Positions 17,406 through 26,428 of a DNA stretch of 64,000 nt are shown piece by piece (positions within the stretch are counted from its first letter, which is position 1; each line of letters begins with the position of its first letter). The notes below the pieces were generated by a model, which searched no databases, had not been told where the DNA came from, and was given only the letters and a program-made list of their open reading frames with translations. The stretch comes from Methylacidiphilum kamchatkense Kam1 (lineage in GTDB: Bacteria > Verrucomicrobiota > Verrucomicrobiia > Methylacidiphilales > Methylacidiphilaceae), in NCBI RefSeq assembly GCF_007475525.1, contig NZ_CP037899.1, positions 992,001 through 1,056,000 of the forward strand. Direction: 5' to 3'. Both the position numbers and the translations under genes were made by a program.

Positions 17406-18479
17406 TTAGTCGACAATAAGTCCATACAAGGGCCTTTGAGGCGGCTCGATCAGATCTTCCTCTGCAAAACAAATTTTCCTTGCCAAATCAAGATCAGGTT
17501 CAGGACTCGATTCAGCATATTGCACAGCTTCTTGAATCACTTTTTTGATTTCTTTATCAATCTGAGTAATGAGGTCCCTTGTTAAAATCCCCTGGTCTAA
17601 GAGTAGTTGGCTATAAAGGGCTATTGGATCTCTTTTTTTAGCTTCCGCAATTTCCTCTTTTGTTCGGTACGTATCAGGATCTGACATTGAATGACCCCTA
17701 AATCTATAAGTCCTTGCTTCAATTAAAACAGGGCAGTTTTCGTTTCTGGCAAGATTGGCTGCTTCTAGCACTTTTTTCCTTACTTCTTCCACATTCATCC
17801 CATCAATAACCATGCCCGCCATGTCGTAGGCAACAGATTTTTTTACAAGGGGCAAACCAGCAGTCGATCTGTGAATTTCGGTGCCCATTGCATATTGATT
17901 ATTCTCTATAACATACACGACAGGAAGTTTCCATAAGGAAACAAGGTTGAGAGTTTCATGAAATACCCCTTGATTAACGGCTCCATCACCCAAAAGACAC
18001 ACCGTAATAGTGTTCTCTTTAAGATATCGCTGAGCAAAGGCAACGCCTGCAGCTATGGGACATTGGGCCGCTACGATAGCATGACCACCGAAAAATTTCT
18101 TTTTCTTATCAAAAAGATGCATCGACCCCCCCATGCCTTTGGATGTGCCTGTTGATTTTCCATAAAGTTCAGCCATGCATGCTTTAGGGGAAACTCCTCG
18201 AGCCAGGGCTATGCCATGATCTCTATAGGCTGTGATAACAACATCTTCAGGCCCTATAGCTGTACAAACACCTACTGCGATGGCTTCTTGTCCAATGCAA
18301 AGATGACAAAAGCCTTTAATTTTTGCCTGCATAAAAGATTGAGAAGATTTTTCTTCAAATCTTCGTATCAAAACCATCGTCTTGTACAGCTCAAGTCTCA
18401 CTTCCTTGGGTAATTCTGAAAGACCACTACTTTTAAAGTCTTCGTGTACCTGTTCTGAGAAGGATATATTGTCAACCAT
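17406..18479 (-). CDS. pdhA: Pyruvate dehydrogenase E1 component, alpha subunit
   Basis: 357 residues. The TPP-binding motif runs from GDGAVNQGVFHETLNLVSLW to VIENN (about residues 168-193). The phosphorylation-loop region of the family, RFRGHSMSDPDTYRTKEE, follows (around residue 260). GQEAIAVGVCTAIGPEDVVITAYRDHG is the usual substrate-channel stretch. With PdhB it decarboxylates pyruvate and reductively acetylates the lipoyl arm of E2. It is the first gene of the E1 pair and is divergent from the aminotransferase gene, 124 bases away. Confidence 0.95.
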   Translation of the reverse strand: MVDNISFSEQVHEDFKSSGLSELPKEVRLELYKTMVLIRRFEEKSSQSFMQAKIKGFCHLCIGQEAIAVGVCTAIGPEDVVITAYRDHGIALARGVSPKACMAELYGKSTGTSKGMGGSMHLFDKKKKFFGGHAIVAAQCPIAAGVAFAQRYLKENTITVCLLGDGAVNQGVFHETLNLVSLWKLPVVYVIENNQYAMGTEIHRSTAGLPLVKKSVAYDMAGMVIDGMNVEEVRKKVLEAANLARNENCPVLIEARTYRFRGHSMSDPDTYRTKEEIAEAKKRDPIALYSQLLLDQGILTRDLITQIDKEIKKVIQEAVQYAESSPEPDLDLARKICFAEEDLIEPPQRPLYGLIVD

Positions 18480-18603
18480 AATGTTTCCTTTTTTATGGAT
18501 TCACTCTATAATTTACTTCACCTAAAAAAAAGAAGATAGTTCAATATTGCATCTTATCTAATAAGCAGCAAATGTACCACTAAGTTTTGAAAAATAAAGT
18601 CTG

Positions 18604-19968
18604 ATGGGAAAAGAAAAAAATATTCCTGGAAAAAAGTCAAGGGCATTATCTGAAGAGCTTTCCAGTTATGAGTGTCATAATATCACTGCTATTTCCTCTA
18701 ACGGTCCTATTTTCTGGCAGAAAGCAAAAGGGGTTCACGTATGGGATGTCGACGGGAATAAATATTTAGACCTCAGTGGAGGATTTGGTGTCGCCGCTTT
18801 AGGCTATAGCCATCCAAAAATCTATCGTTCTCTTATAAAGCAATTAGACAGACTTTGGCATGTGCTGGGTGATGTCTATCCTTCAAAAGAAAAAGTAGAG
18901 CTCTGTCGATTGCTCTCTCAAATTACCTTTGAAAAATGGGAACATCAAAGAGGGAAAGTCATCTTGGGCTGTACTGGGAGCGATGCAATAGAAGCTGCAT
19001 TAAAAACAGCATTTTTCCATACGAAAAAAAACAAATTTATTACTTTTTACGGTGGATATCATGGGCTTTCTTTGGGAGCATTAGCAGTCAATGGACTAGA
19101 TAATTTTCGAAAACCTTTGGAAGGATTATATGCTCCAGTTGCTTCTTTTCTTCCCTATCCTAGTTGTTTTTATTGTATTGAGAAATCTCAAAGTTTGACT
19201 CTAAAGAATTGTCCTTGTGAGCCACTTTTCGAAGAAAAATTAGAAAAAATGATGCACGAGGGCTATGGAGCTATTCTTTTCGAACCGCTTCAAGGAAGGG
19301 GAGGGGTTGTTGAACCACCGGATTGGTTCCTCCCTCTTTTGCGTAGGGTAAGCGCCAAACACAATATTTTGCTCATAGCCGATGAGATTTTTACTGGCCT
19401 TTATCGGACCGGAAAAAGATTTGGTTGTGATGTAGCTGGGATTGTACCAGATATCATATGTCTTGGGAAATCTATGGCTGGTGCCTTTCCTATTTCAGCA
19501 TGTATTGGAAGAGAAAATGTGATGGATAGCTGGCCTAAAAATGACGGGGAAGCGATCCATACTTCCACATTTCTTGGTAACCCAATTGGCTGTCGCATGG
19601 CTATCGAACAGATCAAGGAATTAGAAAAAAAGCATGAACAGCTTCTCATCAAAGAAAAGGGGGAATATTTCTTATCGCTGCTTAATAACTTATCAAAACG
19701 TTTTAGCTGTTTAAAAAATCCTCGTGGCAAAGGTTTGTTTTTGGGGGTCGATATCGTTGATGAAAAAGGTTGTCCTGCCCCAGAGATTGCCGCAAAAATT
19801 GTTATCAAGATGCTTCAAAAAGGAATTATAATTCTCACGGAAGGACCTTGTAGGAATGTTCTCAGTTTTACCCCTCCATTGATTGTCACCTTTAAACAAA
19901 TAGGCTCTGTGATACGAATTTTGGAACAAATCATTACAATAGTTCTAAAAGAAACCAAATGGAGCTAA
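18604..19968 (+). CDS. Class-III pyridoxal-phosphate aminotransferase
   Basis: 454 residues of the ornithine/GABA/acetylornithine aminotransferase fold. Visible are the substrate region LDLSGGFGVAALGYSHPK, the phosphate-binding GCTGSDAIEAALK, FYGGYHG, the PLP-contacting LLIADEIFTGLYRTG and the Schiff-base lysine in CLGKSMAGAFPISACIG (about residue 290). A cysteine-rich insert (YPSCFYCIEK...NCPCEP, about 182-202) could bind a metal, which is unusual. The amino donor and acceptor cannot be assigned; omega-amino-acid or ornithine substrates are likely for the class. Confidence 0.83.
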   Translation: MGKEKNIPGKKSRALSEELSSYECHNITAISSNGPIFWQKAKGVHVWDVDGNKYLDLSGGFGVAALGYSHPKIYRSLIKQLDRLWHVLGDVYPSKEKVELCRLLSQITFEKWEHQRGKVILGCTGSDAIEAALKTAFFHTKKNKFITFYGGYHGLSLGALAVNGLDNFRKPLEGLYAPVASFLPYPSCFYCIEKSQSLTLKNCPCEPLFEEKLEKMMHEGYGAILFEPLQGRGGVVEPPDWFLPLLRRVSAKHNILLIADEIFTGLYRTGKRFGCDVAGIVPDIICLGKSMAGAFPISACIGRENVMDSWPKNDGEAIHTSTFLGNPIGCRMAIEQIKELEKKHEQLLIKEKGEYFLSLLNNLSKRFSCLKNPRGKGLFLGVDIVDEKGCPAPEIAAKIVIKMLQKGIIILTEGPCRNVLSFTPPLIVTFKQIGSVIRILEQIITIVLKETKWS

Positions 19969-20671
19969 GTTACAAGTGGTCCTAGCAATGAAATTATTAA
20001 AGCTTACACCCATTAGAAAAGTGGCCCAGACTGCTCAGATTCTCATGTCTTTCAATATATTATGGATATCGCTGTATTTTTTTATAGAACGATCCCTTGC
20101 TTGATATAGGTTAAAAGCGCCTATTTACCATAGCGCTTATAGATGTATAGTTGGATAACCTCTTTTGTCATACTTTCTGTTGTTTCCACATAGTATGCCT
20201 ATATTCAAAGCTGCTCGCCACTGCCTGCCTTTTTGAGCATGGGAAACTGCCCATGCAACTTCCTTGATGTATCTCCTTTTACCAGGCACACGTGGTGGGC
20301 AGGCACCCATCGAGGCAGTGCGGATACAAAATCTTTCCATTCCTAGAAGGATTAATCTTCCTTGGGCGTAATATTCTGCGATGTTCCCTTAGGAGGCCAT
20401 TGCCTACAGATAAGAACTAGCTCTATGCCTGAAGTGTAGCTTTGAAGGCTCTAGGAATGTCTTGGGGGGCTGAATCTGCATCTCATCCCCTTTTTTATTT
20501 ACCTCCCGGCATTCTCTAATGTAATAGGAGCTTAGAAAAGGGCTAGCGTTATCTAATTTTAGTCGCAGACGGCAAGCGCCACTCTAGAAAATGGTATGGA
20601 TTCCCCCTAGAATGGTCTAAAACGTGTAAAAGGAGGTTAGAAGTCCATTCTCTTTAGGGGATAGGGAAGGA
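19969..20671. other. 700-base gap with decayed coding traces
   Basis: No intact gene is visible. An imperfect inverted repeat (AAGCGC...GCGCTT, 20115-20138, with TAT/ATA inner pairing) lies 147 bases after the aminotransferase. A plus-strand stretch around 20383-20472 reads, with stops, like the zinc-finger tail of an IS605-type TnpB (ELALCLKCSFEG followed by SRNVLGG). This suggests a dead transposon fragment, at low confidence. A 67-codon minus-strand frame at 20137-20340 has no recognisable motif. Confidence 0.35.
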
Positions 20672-20977
20672 TCATTTGCTCCTAGGTTCCATTTCGAAAT
20701 CATATTCGGTTCTGATGGCGGAAAGTGGAGCCAATATCTGTTTTTCAAATTGATAATAGTAAGGGCTTTGCTTAACCAGCTCCAGTTTTTCTATGGAATC
20801 CACATCGAAAGAAAAAAAGAAGAAATAAGAGCCATTGGGCGAAATATTTTTGCCTACTCTTAAATTCATTATTTCTGGTATTTTCAATAATCTTACTCGA
20901 GTTTCAATCATTAGATTATCGATTTGTTCAGGACTCGAAACGTTTTGAGAAGATAAAAAACATAGATGATGAATCAT
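20672..20977 (-). CDS. Dabb-type (stress-responsive alpha/beta-barrel) domain protein
   Basis: 101 residues beginning MIHHLCFLSS, with the conserved spacing of the Dabb/ferredoxin-like fold: an N-terminal strand, a helix (SPEQIDNLMIETRVRLLKIP), the strand MNLRVGKNISPNGSYFFFFSFD and a final helix ending YYYQFEKQILAPL. Family members are small dimeric proteins of varied or unknown function. It stands alone, divergent from the bactofilin gene 125 bases away. Confidence 0.7.
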   Translation of the reverse strand: MIHHLCFLSSQNVSSPEQIDNLMIETRVRLLKIPEIMNLRVGKNISPNGSYFFFFSFDVDSIEKLELVKQSPYYYQFEKQILAPLSAIRTEYDFEMEPRSK

Positions 20978-21102
20978 AGAAGTAAAAATGTTATTTAATG
21001 ACGATTAGATAATAAAACCAAAAAACTCTTTTTTAAAAGGAGAAAAAAGTTGGCAAAGAAGCTTATGTTTTTTAATTTCATAGATAACAAGGAAGTTGAT
21101 CT

Positions 21103-21669
21103 ATGATTGGAAATTTTCTAAGAAAAAGCGAACCTAACAAACCGCAGGAAACTAAAATAATCCCTCCTACGCCTCCTGAGCCATTCGGTAGTCCTCCTCC
21201 CACCCCTGTTCCATTGGAAAAATCCCTGCAAGAAAAAGAAAAACAAAGGGAACAAGAAAAAACAATCGAAATCAAAAGGGAAGTTACCAGTAGTGAACCA
21301 AAAAAAGGTTTTAGAGAAGCACAAGTTTCCGAAAAACTATTTAATGTGTTGGCAACGGGAACAAAATTTTCAGGTTCAATTGCCTTTCAAAATCAATTAG
21401 TTGTAAATGGTCATTTTGAAGGCCAGATCTATTCGAATGAGGGAACACTTATTATTGGAGAAAAGGCAGTTGTGCATGCTCAAGTTGAGGTAGGCAGTGT
21501 TTTAATTTCAGGACAATTTTCTGGTAACATTCATGCTGCTGATTTAACAGAGCTTAAAAATGGATCTGAGGTTTTTGGGGATGTTAAAACCCGCCGATTA
21601 AAGGTTGAGGAAGGCTCGATTCTTAGTGGAAAGTGCGAATGCACAGCCAAATCGCTCCGAGATAGATAG
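21103..21669 (+). CDS. Bactofilin (polymer-forming cytoskeletal protein)
   Basis: 188 residues. The first 70 are a disordered proline- and charge-rich tail (PPTPPEPFGSPPPTPVPLE). The core from about 82 to 180 is the right-handed beta-helix of bactofilins, with repeated six-residue turns such as GSIAFQNQLVVNGHFEGQIY and GSVLISGQFSGNIHA. Bactofilins self-assemble without nucleotide into filaments that organise cell-wall or envelope machinery. It is a single gene, convergent with kdoO. Confidence 0.92.
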   Translation: MIGNFLRKSEPNKPQETKIIPPTPPEPFGSPPPTPVPLEKSLQEKEKQREQEKTIEIKREVTSSEPKKGFREAQVSEKLFNVLATGTKFSGSIAFQNQLVVNGHFEGQIYSNEGTLIIGEKAVVHAQVEVGSVLISGQFSGNIHAADLTELKNGSEVFGDVKTRRLKVEEGSILSGKCECTAKSLRDR

Positions 21670-21738
21670 AGCGCTTTTTTGTCTGAGCTCTAATGGATAT
21701 AGAGCTTCGTGAGAAACGTAATGGGGCATTTTATAGCT

Positions 21739-22647
21739 TTAAACTGATACTAACTTTTTGTTGAGCGCAGCTTCCAGGAGTTTGAGAGGGGATTTCTCAG
21801 GATGTTTCAAAGCTTCTATTTTAATATGAAATGTTTGTTCTAGGAGAAACTGCCCTTTATCTACTGCATGTAGTACTTGATCTGTAAAAACAATCCAAGT
21901 ACTTCCTGCTGGGAAATCGAAGGCCACCTGAGGAGAATTTTTTTGATATTGCAAATCGAGTTTTCCTTTATCATGAAGCTGGAGCATGTAATGGTCGTAT
22001 AGACTTCTATATCCTTTAGTTATTCCAAGAGCATAAAGAAGAAAGCGTTTACCAGGGGTAGGGGATTCTAGTTGAGGAAGAAGGTGTTTGAGATATTGCG
22101 GAAAAGGCTCTCCAATTCTCCAACTTCTTGGTTTACCACTGGGGTTTATATTAGAAAAAACTCTCAATATCCTTTCTCCTCCCGTGGGGCTAGATGGGAA
22201 GGCATCCACATGAAGTCTTGTATCATCTTTTCTTGGCGAAGTTGGTCGACCAGAAATTTCTACCGGCCGAAAACTTGTGCGGGCTATTCTTAATGAAGAG
22301 CCATAAAAAGGGAAAAGCAGATGAAGAAATTCCTTTGTCTTTTGGGCATATCGTTTGAGCATCCCACTGAGCAATTTAAGATCCTCTGTCTTTCCTTCAA
22401 CACCTTTGAGGCTAGAATTCCTTGGATCATAGCTAATATTTTTTGCTCCACTAACCCAAGAAGGCTCAAGAAATTTTGTCTCTTCAGGTAAAAGAGAAAA
22501 ATTGAGCCTGGGAAAAAAGAGGACAGAGCCATTTTCCAGGGATTCTATTGCCTTTTCCTGTATCTCTTTTGAAAATTCCGCATCCCAACGGTCCGCTTCA
22601 AATTGTATGACAGGATGCTCTAAAGAATAAATATCCATAAAACGCAC
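21739..22647 (-). CDS. kdoO: Kdo 3-hydroxylase (Fe(II)/2-oxoglutarate dioxygenase)
   Basis: 302 residues. The iron-binding HxD is His146/Asp148 in DDTRLHVDAF, within the family-specific stretch SGRPTSPRKDDTRLHVDAFPSSPTGGERILR (family signature, abbreviated). The distal histidine is in VFTDQVLHAVDKGQFLLEQTF. KdoO converts the Kdo of lipid A inner core to D-glycero-D-talo-oct-2-ulosonic acid (Ko), which makes the lipopolysaccharide more acid-stable and would suit an acidophile. It is the last gene of the run starting with the DksA-like gene, 14 bases after the 67-residue protein. The ATG at 22638 (MDIYSL) is an alternative start. Confidence 0.88.
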   Translation of the reverse strand: MRFMDIYSLEHPVIQFEADRWDAEFSKEIQEKAIESLENGSVLFFPRLNFSLLPEETKFLEPSWVSGAKNISYDPRNSSLKGVEGKTEDLKLLSGMLKRYAQKTKEFLHLLFPFYGSSLRIARTSFRPVEISGRPTSPRKDDTRLHVDAFPSSPTGGERILRVFSNINPSGKPRSWRIGEPFPQYLKHLLPQLESPTPGKRFLLYALGITKGYRSLYDHYMLQLHDKGKLDLQYQKNSPQVAFDFPAGSTWIVFTDQVLHAVDKGQFLLEQTFHIKIEALKHPEKSPLKLLEAALNKKLVSV

Positions 22648-22661
22648 TTAGTAGGTTATCT

Positions 22662-22865
22662 TTATCTTTTTTTCTTTAAAATAGGAAGCCCAGTCCGTTC
22701 GCTTTCCGTGACAACATATCCATTAGGTAAGGCATCAAGTGCCCCATCTCCAATCTGGGTAGAAAAATAGTAAAGAGTAACCTTATGCCCGTTTCTAAGA
22801 ACCTGTTCCCTTGAATGAAGGTAATAGGTTTTTCCTGATTTTTTGCTCACAACTTGGTATGCCAT
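22662..22865 (-). CDS. Small conserved protein of unknown function (67 aa)
   Basis: 67 residues beginning MAYQVVSKKSGKTYYLHSRE and ending in a basic GLPILKKKR tail. It reads as strand-rich, with a central YYFSTQIGDGALDALPNGYVVTESERTG. I recall similar short proteins (GKTYYLH...LPxGYxVxExxRTGLPxLK) in several bacterial phyla, but no function is known to me. The tight spacing (31 bases after rpmB, 14 before kdoO) supports it as a real, co-transcribed gene. Confidence 0.75.
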   Translation of the reverse strand: MAYQVVSKKSGKTYYLHSREQVLRNGHKVTLYYFSTQIGDGALDALPNGYVVTESERTGLPILKKKR

Positions 22866-22896
22866 AAAAGCACCTTTTTTTAAGTTTCGTTGAAAA

Positions 22897-23160
22897 TTAA
22901 ATCAATCCATTTTCCTTTAGGAGAGGAAAAACTCCTCTTTTCATCATGGTTTTTAATCCTTTTGCAGAGACCCGTATTTTAACTTTCCTTCCCAACTCTG
23001 GAACGAAAATACTTTTTTTTCTTAAATTTGGAAGGAACAACCGTGGCGTATTCCCCGTGGTATGTAAGCCTATACCTCCCTTCTTTTTAGCTTTCCCTTT
23101 TCTGATGATTCTCCTACCTTTAGCAGGTCGAATACCATGAATTGGACAAATTCTAGACAT
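22897..23160 (-). CDS. rpmB: 50S ribosomal protein L28
   Basis: 87 residues. The N-terminus MSRICPIHGIRPAKGRRI and the core TPRLFLPNLRKKSIFVPELGRKVKIRVSAKGLKTMMKRG match L28 (consensus RRFLPNLQ...VRLRVSAKGLRTIDKKG). Only one cysteine remains, so this is the zinc-free form. It follows rpsR by 11 bases. Confidence 0.93.
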   Translation of the reverse strand: MSRICPIHGIRPAKGRRIIRKGKAKKKGGIGLHTTGNTPRLFLPNLRKKSIFVPELGRKVKIRVSAKGLKTMMKRGVFPLLKENGLI

Positions 23161-23171
23161 AGAAATTCTCC

Positions 23172-23423
23172 TTATTTCATCAACAAAACGTTTCGAGCCC
23201 TTTTTATCTCCCTAGTTAGTCGCCTATGAAGTTTTGCAGGCAGCCCTGTAATTCTTCTTGGAAGAATTCTTCCGTTTTCGGTTACATATCTTTTAAGTAG
23301 CTCAACATTTCTAAAATCTATAGCTTCTGCATCGATGTCCACTCTTTTTTTAACAACTTTGGGAGTTGTTAACGCTCTCTTTTTCCTCTTTTTTTCCTTT
23401 AAATTACCACTGTTTCTACCCAT
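23172..23423 (-). CDS. rpsR: 30S ribosomal protein S18
   Basis: 83 residues. The conserved core [43 protein letters not shown] (family signature region, about 35-77) is unmistakable for S18. The N-terminal 30 residues are a lysine-rich extension. Pairing with L28 rather than with S6/L9 is the arrangement here; rpsF is not in the window. Confidence 0.95.
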   Translation of the reverse strand: MGRNSGNLKEKKRKKRALTTPKVVKKRVDIDAEAIDFRNVELLKRYVTENGRILPRRITGLPAKLHRRLTREIKRARNVLLMK

Positions 23424-23440
23424 AGCTGCACCACCTTTAT

Positions 23441-24123
23441 TTAATCATTTTTTTCTTTTTTTTCTTCTTCTTCCTCTCCATGTTCCTCTTCTAAGAGCTC
23501 TTCAGTATCTGCAAATTGAGGTACAGATTCCCATCTTTTTCTAAGTTGATACATCTTTTCTTTTTCAAATTGACGTTGGCAGTCGATATCAAACCGGGCA
23601 TACGGAATAGCTAGCAGGCGGATGATAGGAATTGGTTTGCCACACATTTGACAAACTCCATAGGTATTTTCTTCTATTCTCTTTAGACTTTCGTCAATTT
23701 CAAAAAGAGAATCATTTTCTTGAGATAGCAAGCTAAGTGCAAAATCTCGGTCATACACGTCGGTACCAGCATCTGCTTGGTGGACACCAAACCCAGTAGA
23801 TTCTCCACCTTCGGGCCTCGATTTTAAAACATCCGAAGAAACCCCTTCCATTTGCTCAATGATTTGTTCCCTCAAGTCTAAAAGCCGTTCTTTTTGAAGC
23901 TGCAAAAATGCTTTTTTTTCTTCTTCAGATAAATCAGCAATTTTAAGATTTGGATTAATATTATCTCCTTTGTCAAAGGAGATAGTTACTTCATTAGATG
24001 CATTGCTTAAATTCTCAAAGTTTGACATAGCATTAGATTGTACAGTACTTTCTTTTTGCTTTGCTACCTTTTCATTTGCGGCAGGTTCGGTCTTTTCTTC
24101 TGTTTTTTTCTTTTTCTTTCTCA
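23441..24123 (-). CDS. DksA/TraR-type zinc-finger protein
   Basis: 227 residues from the ATG at 24123; a TTG at 24199 would give 252. The N-terminal third is lysine/glutamate-rich and probably disordered. A helical hairpin ([30 protein letters not shown]) precedes the C-terminal finger [25 protein letters not shown]. The third zinc cysteine of the classic C4 pattern is Asp here (RFDIDC in place of R-x-C-x-x-C). By family it binds RNA polymerase in the secondary channel and tunes stable-RNA or stress transcription; location upstream of rpsR-rpmB fits such a role but does not prove it. The C-terminal tail is very acidic ([14 protein letters not shown]). Confidence 0.8.
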
Positions 24124-24246
24124 TTATTTTTATGAATACATCCACATCAAGTAGATGTTTTTTAACATTAAAGATTAATTTCTTTTTTTTCTTCGGCAAC
24201 TGCTAATTAGCTTCTTTCTATTATTTTTTAGAAAATTCCTATCTTC

Positions 24247-25890
24247 CTATTTGGATTGTTTCAAATAAAATTCAATCAGTCCTTTTGTCGAAGCGTCATG
24301 CTCATAGAGTAATGAACCAGCGGTTAACTCTTCTTCAACCCTTGTAGCAAGCTGCTTACCTAGTTCTACTCCCCATTGATCAAAGGAATTAATATCCCAG
24401 AGCAATCCTTCAACAAAAATCTTGTGTTCATAAAAAGCGATCAAACTACCAAGAGTCCTTGGAGTTATTTTTTGGATAAGAAAGGAGTTTGATGGCCGAT
24501 TCCCCGGAAAAGTTCTATGTGGAAGCAGTTTTTCGATAGTTTCAGGATTCATCTTCGCTTTTTGCATTTCTTCTTTAGCTTCTTGCTCTGTTTTACCTTT
24601 CATTAAGGCTTCTGTTTGAGCAAAAAAATTGGAAAGAAGAATAAGATGGTGATTCCCAATGGGATTATGCGTTTGGATGGGAGCAATGAAATCTGAAGGA
24701 ATGAGATGCGTGCCCTGATGGAGAAGCTGGAAAAAAGAATGTTGACCATTGGTACAGGGATTTCCCCACAGAATAGGTCCTGTGGTATAGGTCACAACGG
24801 TTCCATTTCGGCGAATTCGTTTCCCGTTGCTTTCCATGTCTAATTGTTGGAGATAAACTGGAAAAAGTTCTAAGTACTGATCATAGGGAAAAATGCCATA
24901 AGTTTGAGCTCCAAAAAAATTGCCATACCAAAATCCAAGAAGCCCCATGATCACTGGGATGTTTTTTTCTAGAGGGCTATTTCGAAAATGCTCATCCACA
25001 AGATAAGCCCCATAAAGTAGTTCTTCAAACTGATCCATTCCTATATAAAGAACGATAGATAATCCGATAGCAGACCACAGGGAATATCTCCCACCAACCC
25101 AGTCCCAAAATTCGAACATGTTTTCTGGGCTAATACCGAAATCCTTCACCGCTTTTTCATTGGTTGATATAGCTACGACATGCTTTTCAATTGCTTTTGG
25201 ATCGCCAAAATAATCTATCAGCCGTTTTCTTACCGTATGTGCATTCGTTAAGGTTTCTTTGGTAGTGAATGTTTTTGAGGAGATGATAAAAAGGGTCGAG
25301 TCTAGTTCAATTGCTTTTAGTACCTCTGCAATATCTGTTCCATCCACATTCGATACGAAATGAACGTTAAGCTCTTTATGTCCATAAGGTTTTAGGGCAT
25401 GGGTGACCATTCGAGGGCCTAGATCTGATCCTCCGATACCTATATTTACAATATCTTTTATGGGTTTTCCGCTATATCCCTTCCATCGTTTAGATCTGAC
25501 TGCTTCCGCAAAGTTTTTCATTTTTTCTAGAACCCTTTTGACATCGGCCATAACATCTTTTCCGTCTACATAAATTGGCCGATCAGATCTATTCCTTAAA
25601 GCGACATGAAGCACTGGCCTATTTTCAGTAAAATTGATTCTCTCCCCTGAAAACATCTTTTCTATATATCCAGGAAGATCGACTTCTGTGACGGCTTGCA
25701 AAAGCAGAGAAAGAGTTTCTTCAGTAATTCTATTTTTTGAATAATCGAAAAGGAAATCACCCCAACAAATTGAAAATTTCTCAAATCTTTGAGGATCGGA
25801 ATGAAAAAGATCCCGCATGTGGAGTGGAGAAATTTTTTGATAGTGTTCACTTAATGCATGCCATAGCCTAGGGGAAAGTGAGCTATTCAT
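24247..25890 (-). CDS. pgi: Glucose-6-phosphate isomerase
   Basis: 547 residues, the full length of the large (E. coli-like) Pgi family. Signatures are [17 protein letters not shown], the [16 protein letters not shown] motif and the C-terminal [14 protein letters not shown] segment with the catalytic lysine. [13 protein letters not shown] is also typical. It interconverts glucose-6-P and fructose-6-P and links glycolysis/gluconeogenesis to the glycogen and trehalose genes next door. It starts 123 bases after the DksA-like gene on the same strand when read backwards, so separate promoters are likely. Confidence 0.96.
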   Translation of the reverse strand: MNSSLSPRLWHALSEHYQKISPLHMRDLFHSDPQRFEKFSICWGDFLFDYSKNRITEETLSLLLQAVTEVDLPGYIEKMFSGERINFTENRPVLHVALRNRSDRPIYVDGKDVMADVKRVLEKMKNFAEAVRSKRWKGYSGKPIKDIVNIGIGGSDLGPRMVTHALKPYGHKELNVHFVSNVDGTDIAEVLKAIELDSTLFIISSKTFTTKETLTNAHTVRKRLIDYFGDPKAIEKHVVAISTNEKAVKDFGISPENMFEFWDWVGGRYSLWSAIGLSIVLYIGMDQFEELLYGAYLVDEHFRNSPLEKNIPVIMGLLGFWYGNFFGAQTYGIFPYDQYLELFPVYLQQLDMESNGKRIRRNGTVVTYTTGPILWGNPCTNGQHSFFQLLHQGTHLIPSDFIAPIQTHNPIGNHHLILLSNFFAQTEALMKGKTEQEAKEEMQKAKMNPETIEKLLPHRTFPGNRPSNSFLIQKITPRTLGSLIAFYEHKIFVEGLLWDINSFDQWGVELGKQLATRVEEELTAGSLLYEHDASTKGLIEFYLKQSK

Positions 25891-26428
25891 AAGTAGTTCC
25901 TTTAAAAGTTTTTTTTGAATGGATAGAATGATCGTTTATCCCTATAAAGTTTGTAGGTAGAAAAAGAGTTATTTCCTTCTACTTTCTTAAAACAATGCTT
26001 TTATTTCTATAAAACTAAAAAATAAAAAGGAAGTTTCTTTTTAGAAAGCTATTCTTGCTGTCTTTAGCTTTGGCTAATAGGCTCAAGACAATCATGCCAC
26101 TCCTTGAGCTATCTCATTGGATGTTGCCACAGCTGCTCAAGGAATTTGTCTCTCTTTCTTTTTGTAAACCTCTCTTTGTCGTTTCAAAATTGTTGGCAAA
26201 GAACCACTTTTGTTAAACCTTGATGAGCTGCACTTAAAAGGAAGGAGTTTTGAAAGCCTTTCTTTCAGCACGGGCGGCAGGCTAAAAGCTAGCTTGCAGG
26301 GACTTGTGTTTTGGCTAAATCTTTCTAAAAGCTTTAAAGGAAATTCTTTGTCTTATACCCTTCATTGTAATTGCTTTTCTCATTCGAAAACAGAAGATAG
26401 ATTATGTTGAACTTCTTTATCTTAATGA
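25891..26428. other. Gap between divergent pgi and treY
   Basis: About 540 bases with no convincing gene. A 9-bp inverted repeat, TCCTTGAGC (26101-26109) and GCTCAAGGA (26135-26143), could form a hairpin with a 25-base loop but has no T run. A 66-codon plus-strand frame (26210-26410) has no motif. The region must hold the promoters of both pgi and treY. Confidence 0.45.

Noticed and set aside
20137-20340. 67-codon minus-strand frame in the 20 kb gap
   Set aside because: No motif, no ribosome binding site and no neighbouring gene to pair with.
21686-21706. Inverted repeat AGCTCTA/TAGAGCT between bactofilin and kdoO as a bidirectional terminator
   Set aside because: Short stem with no T run on either side, so termination is not supported.
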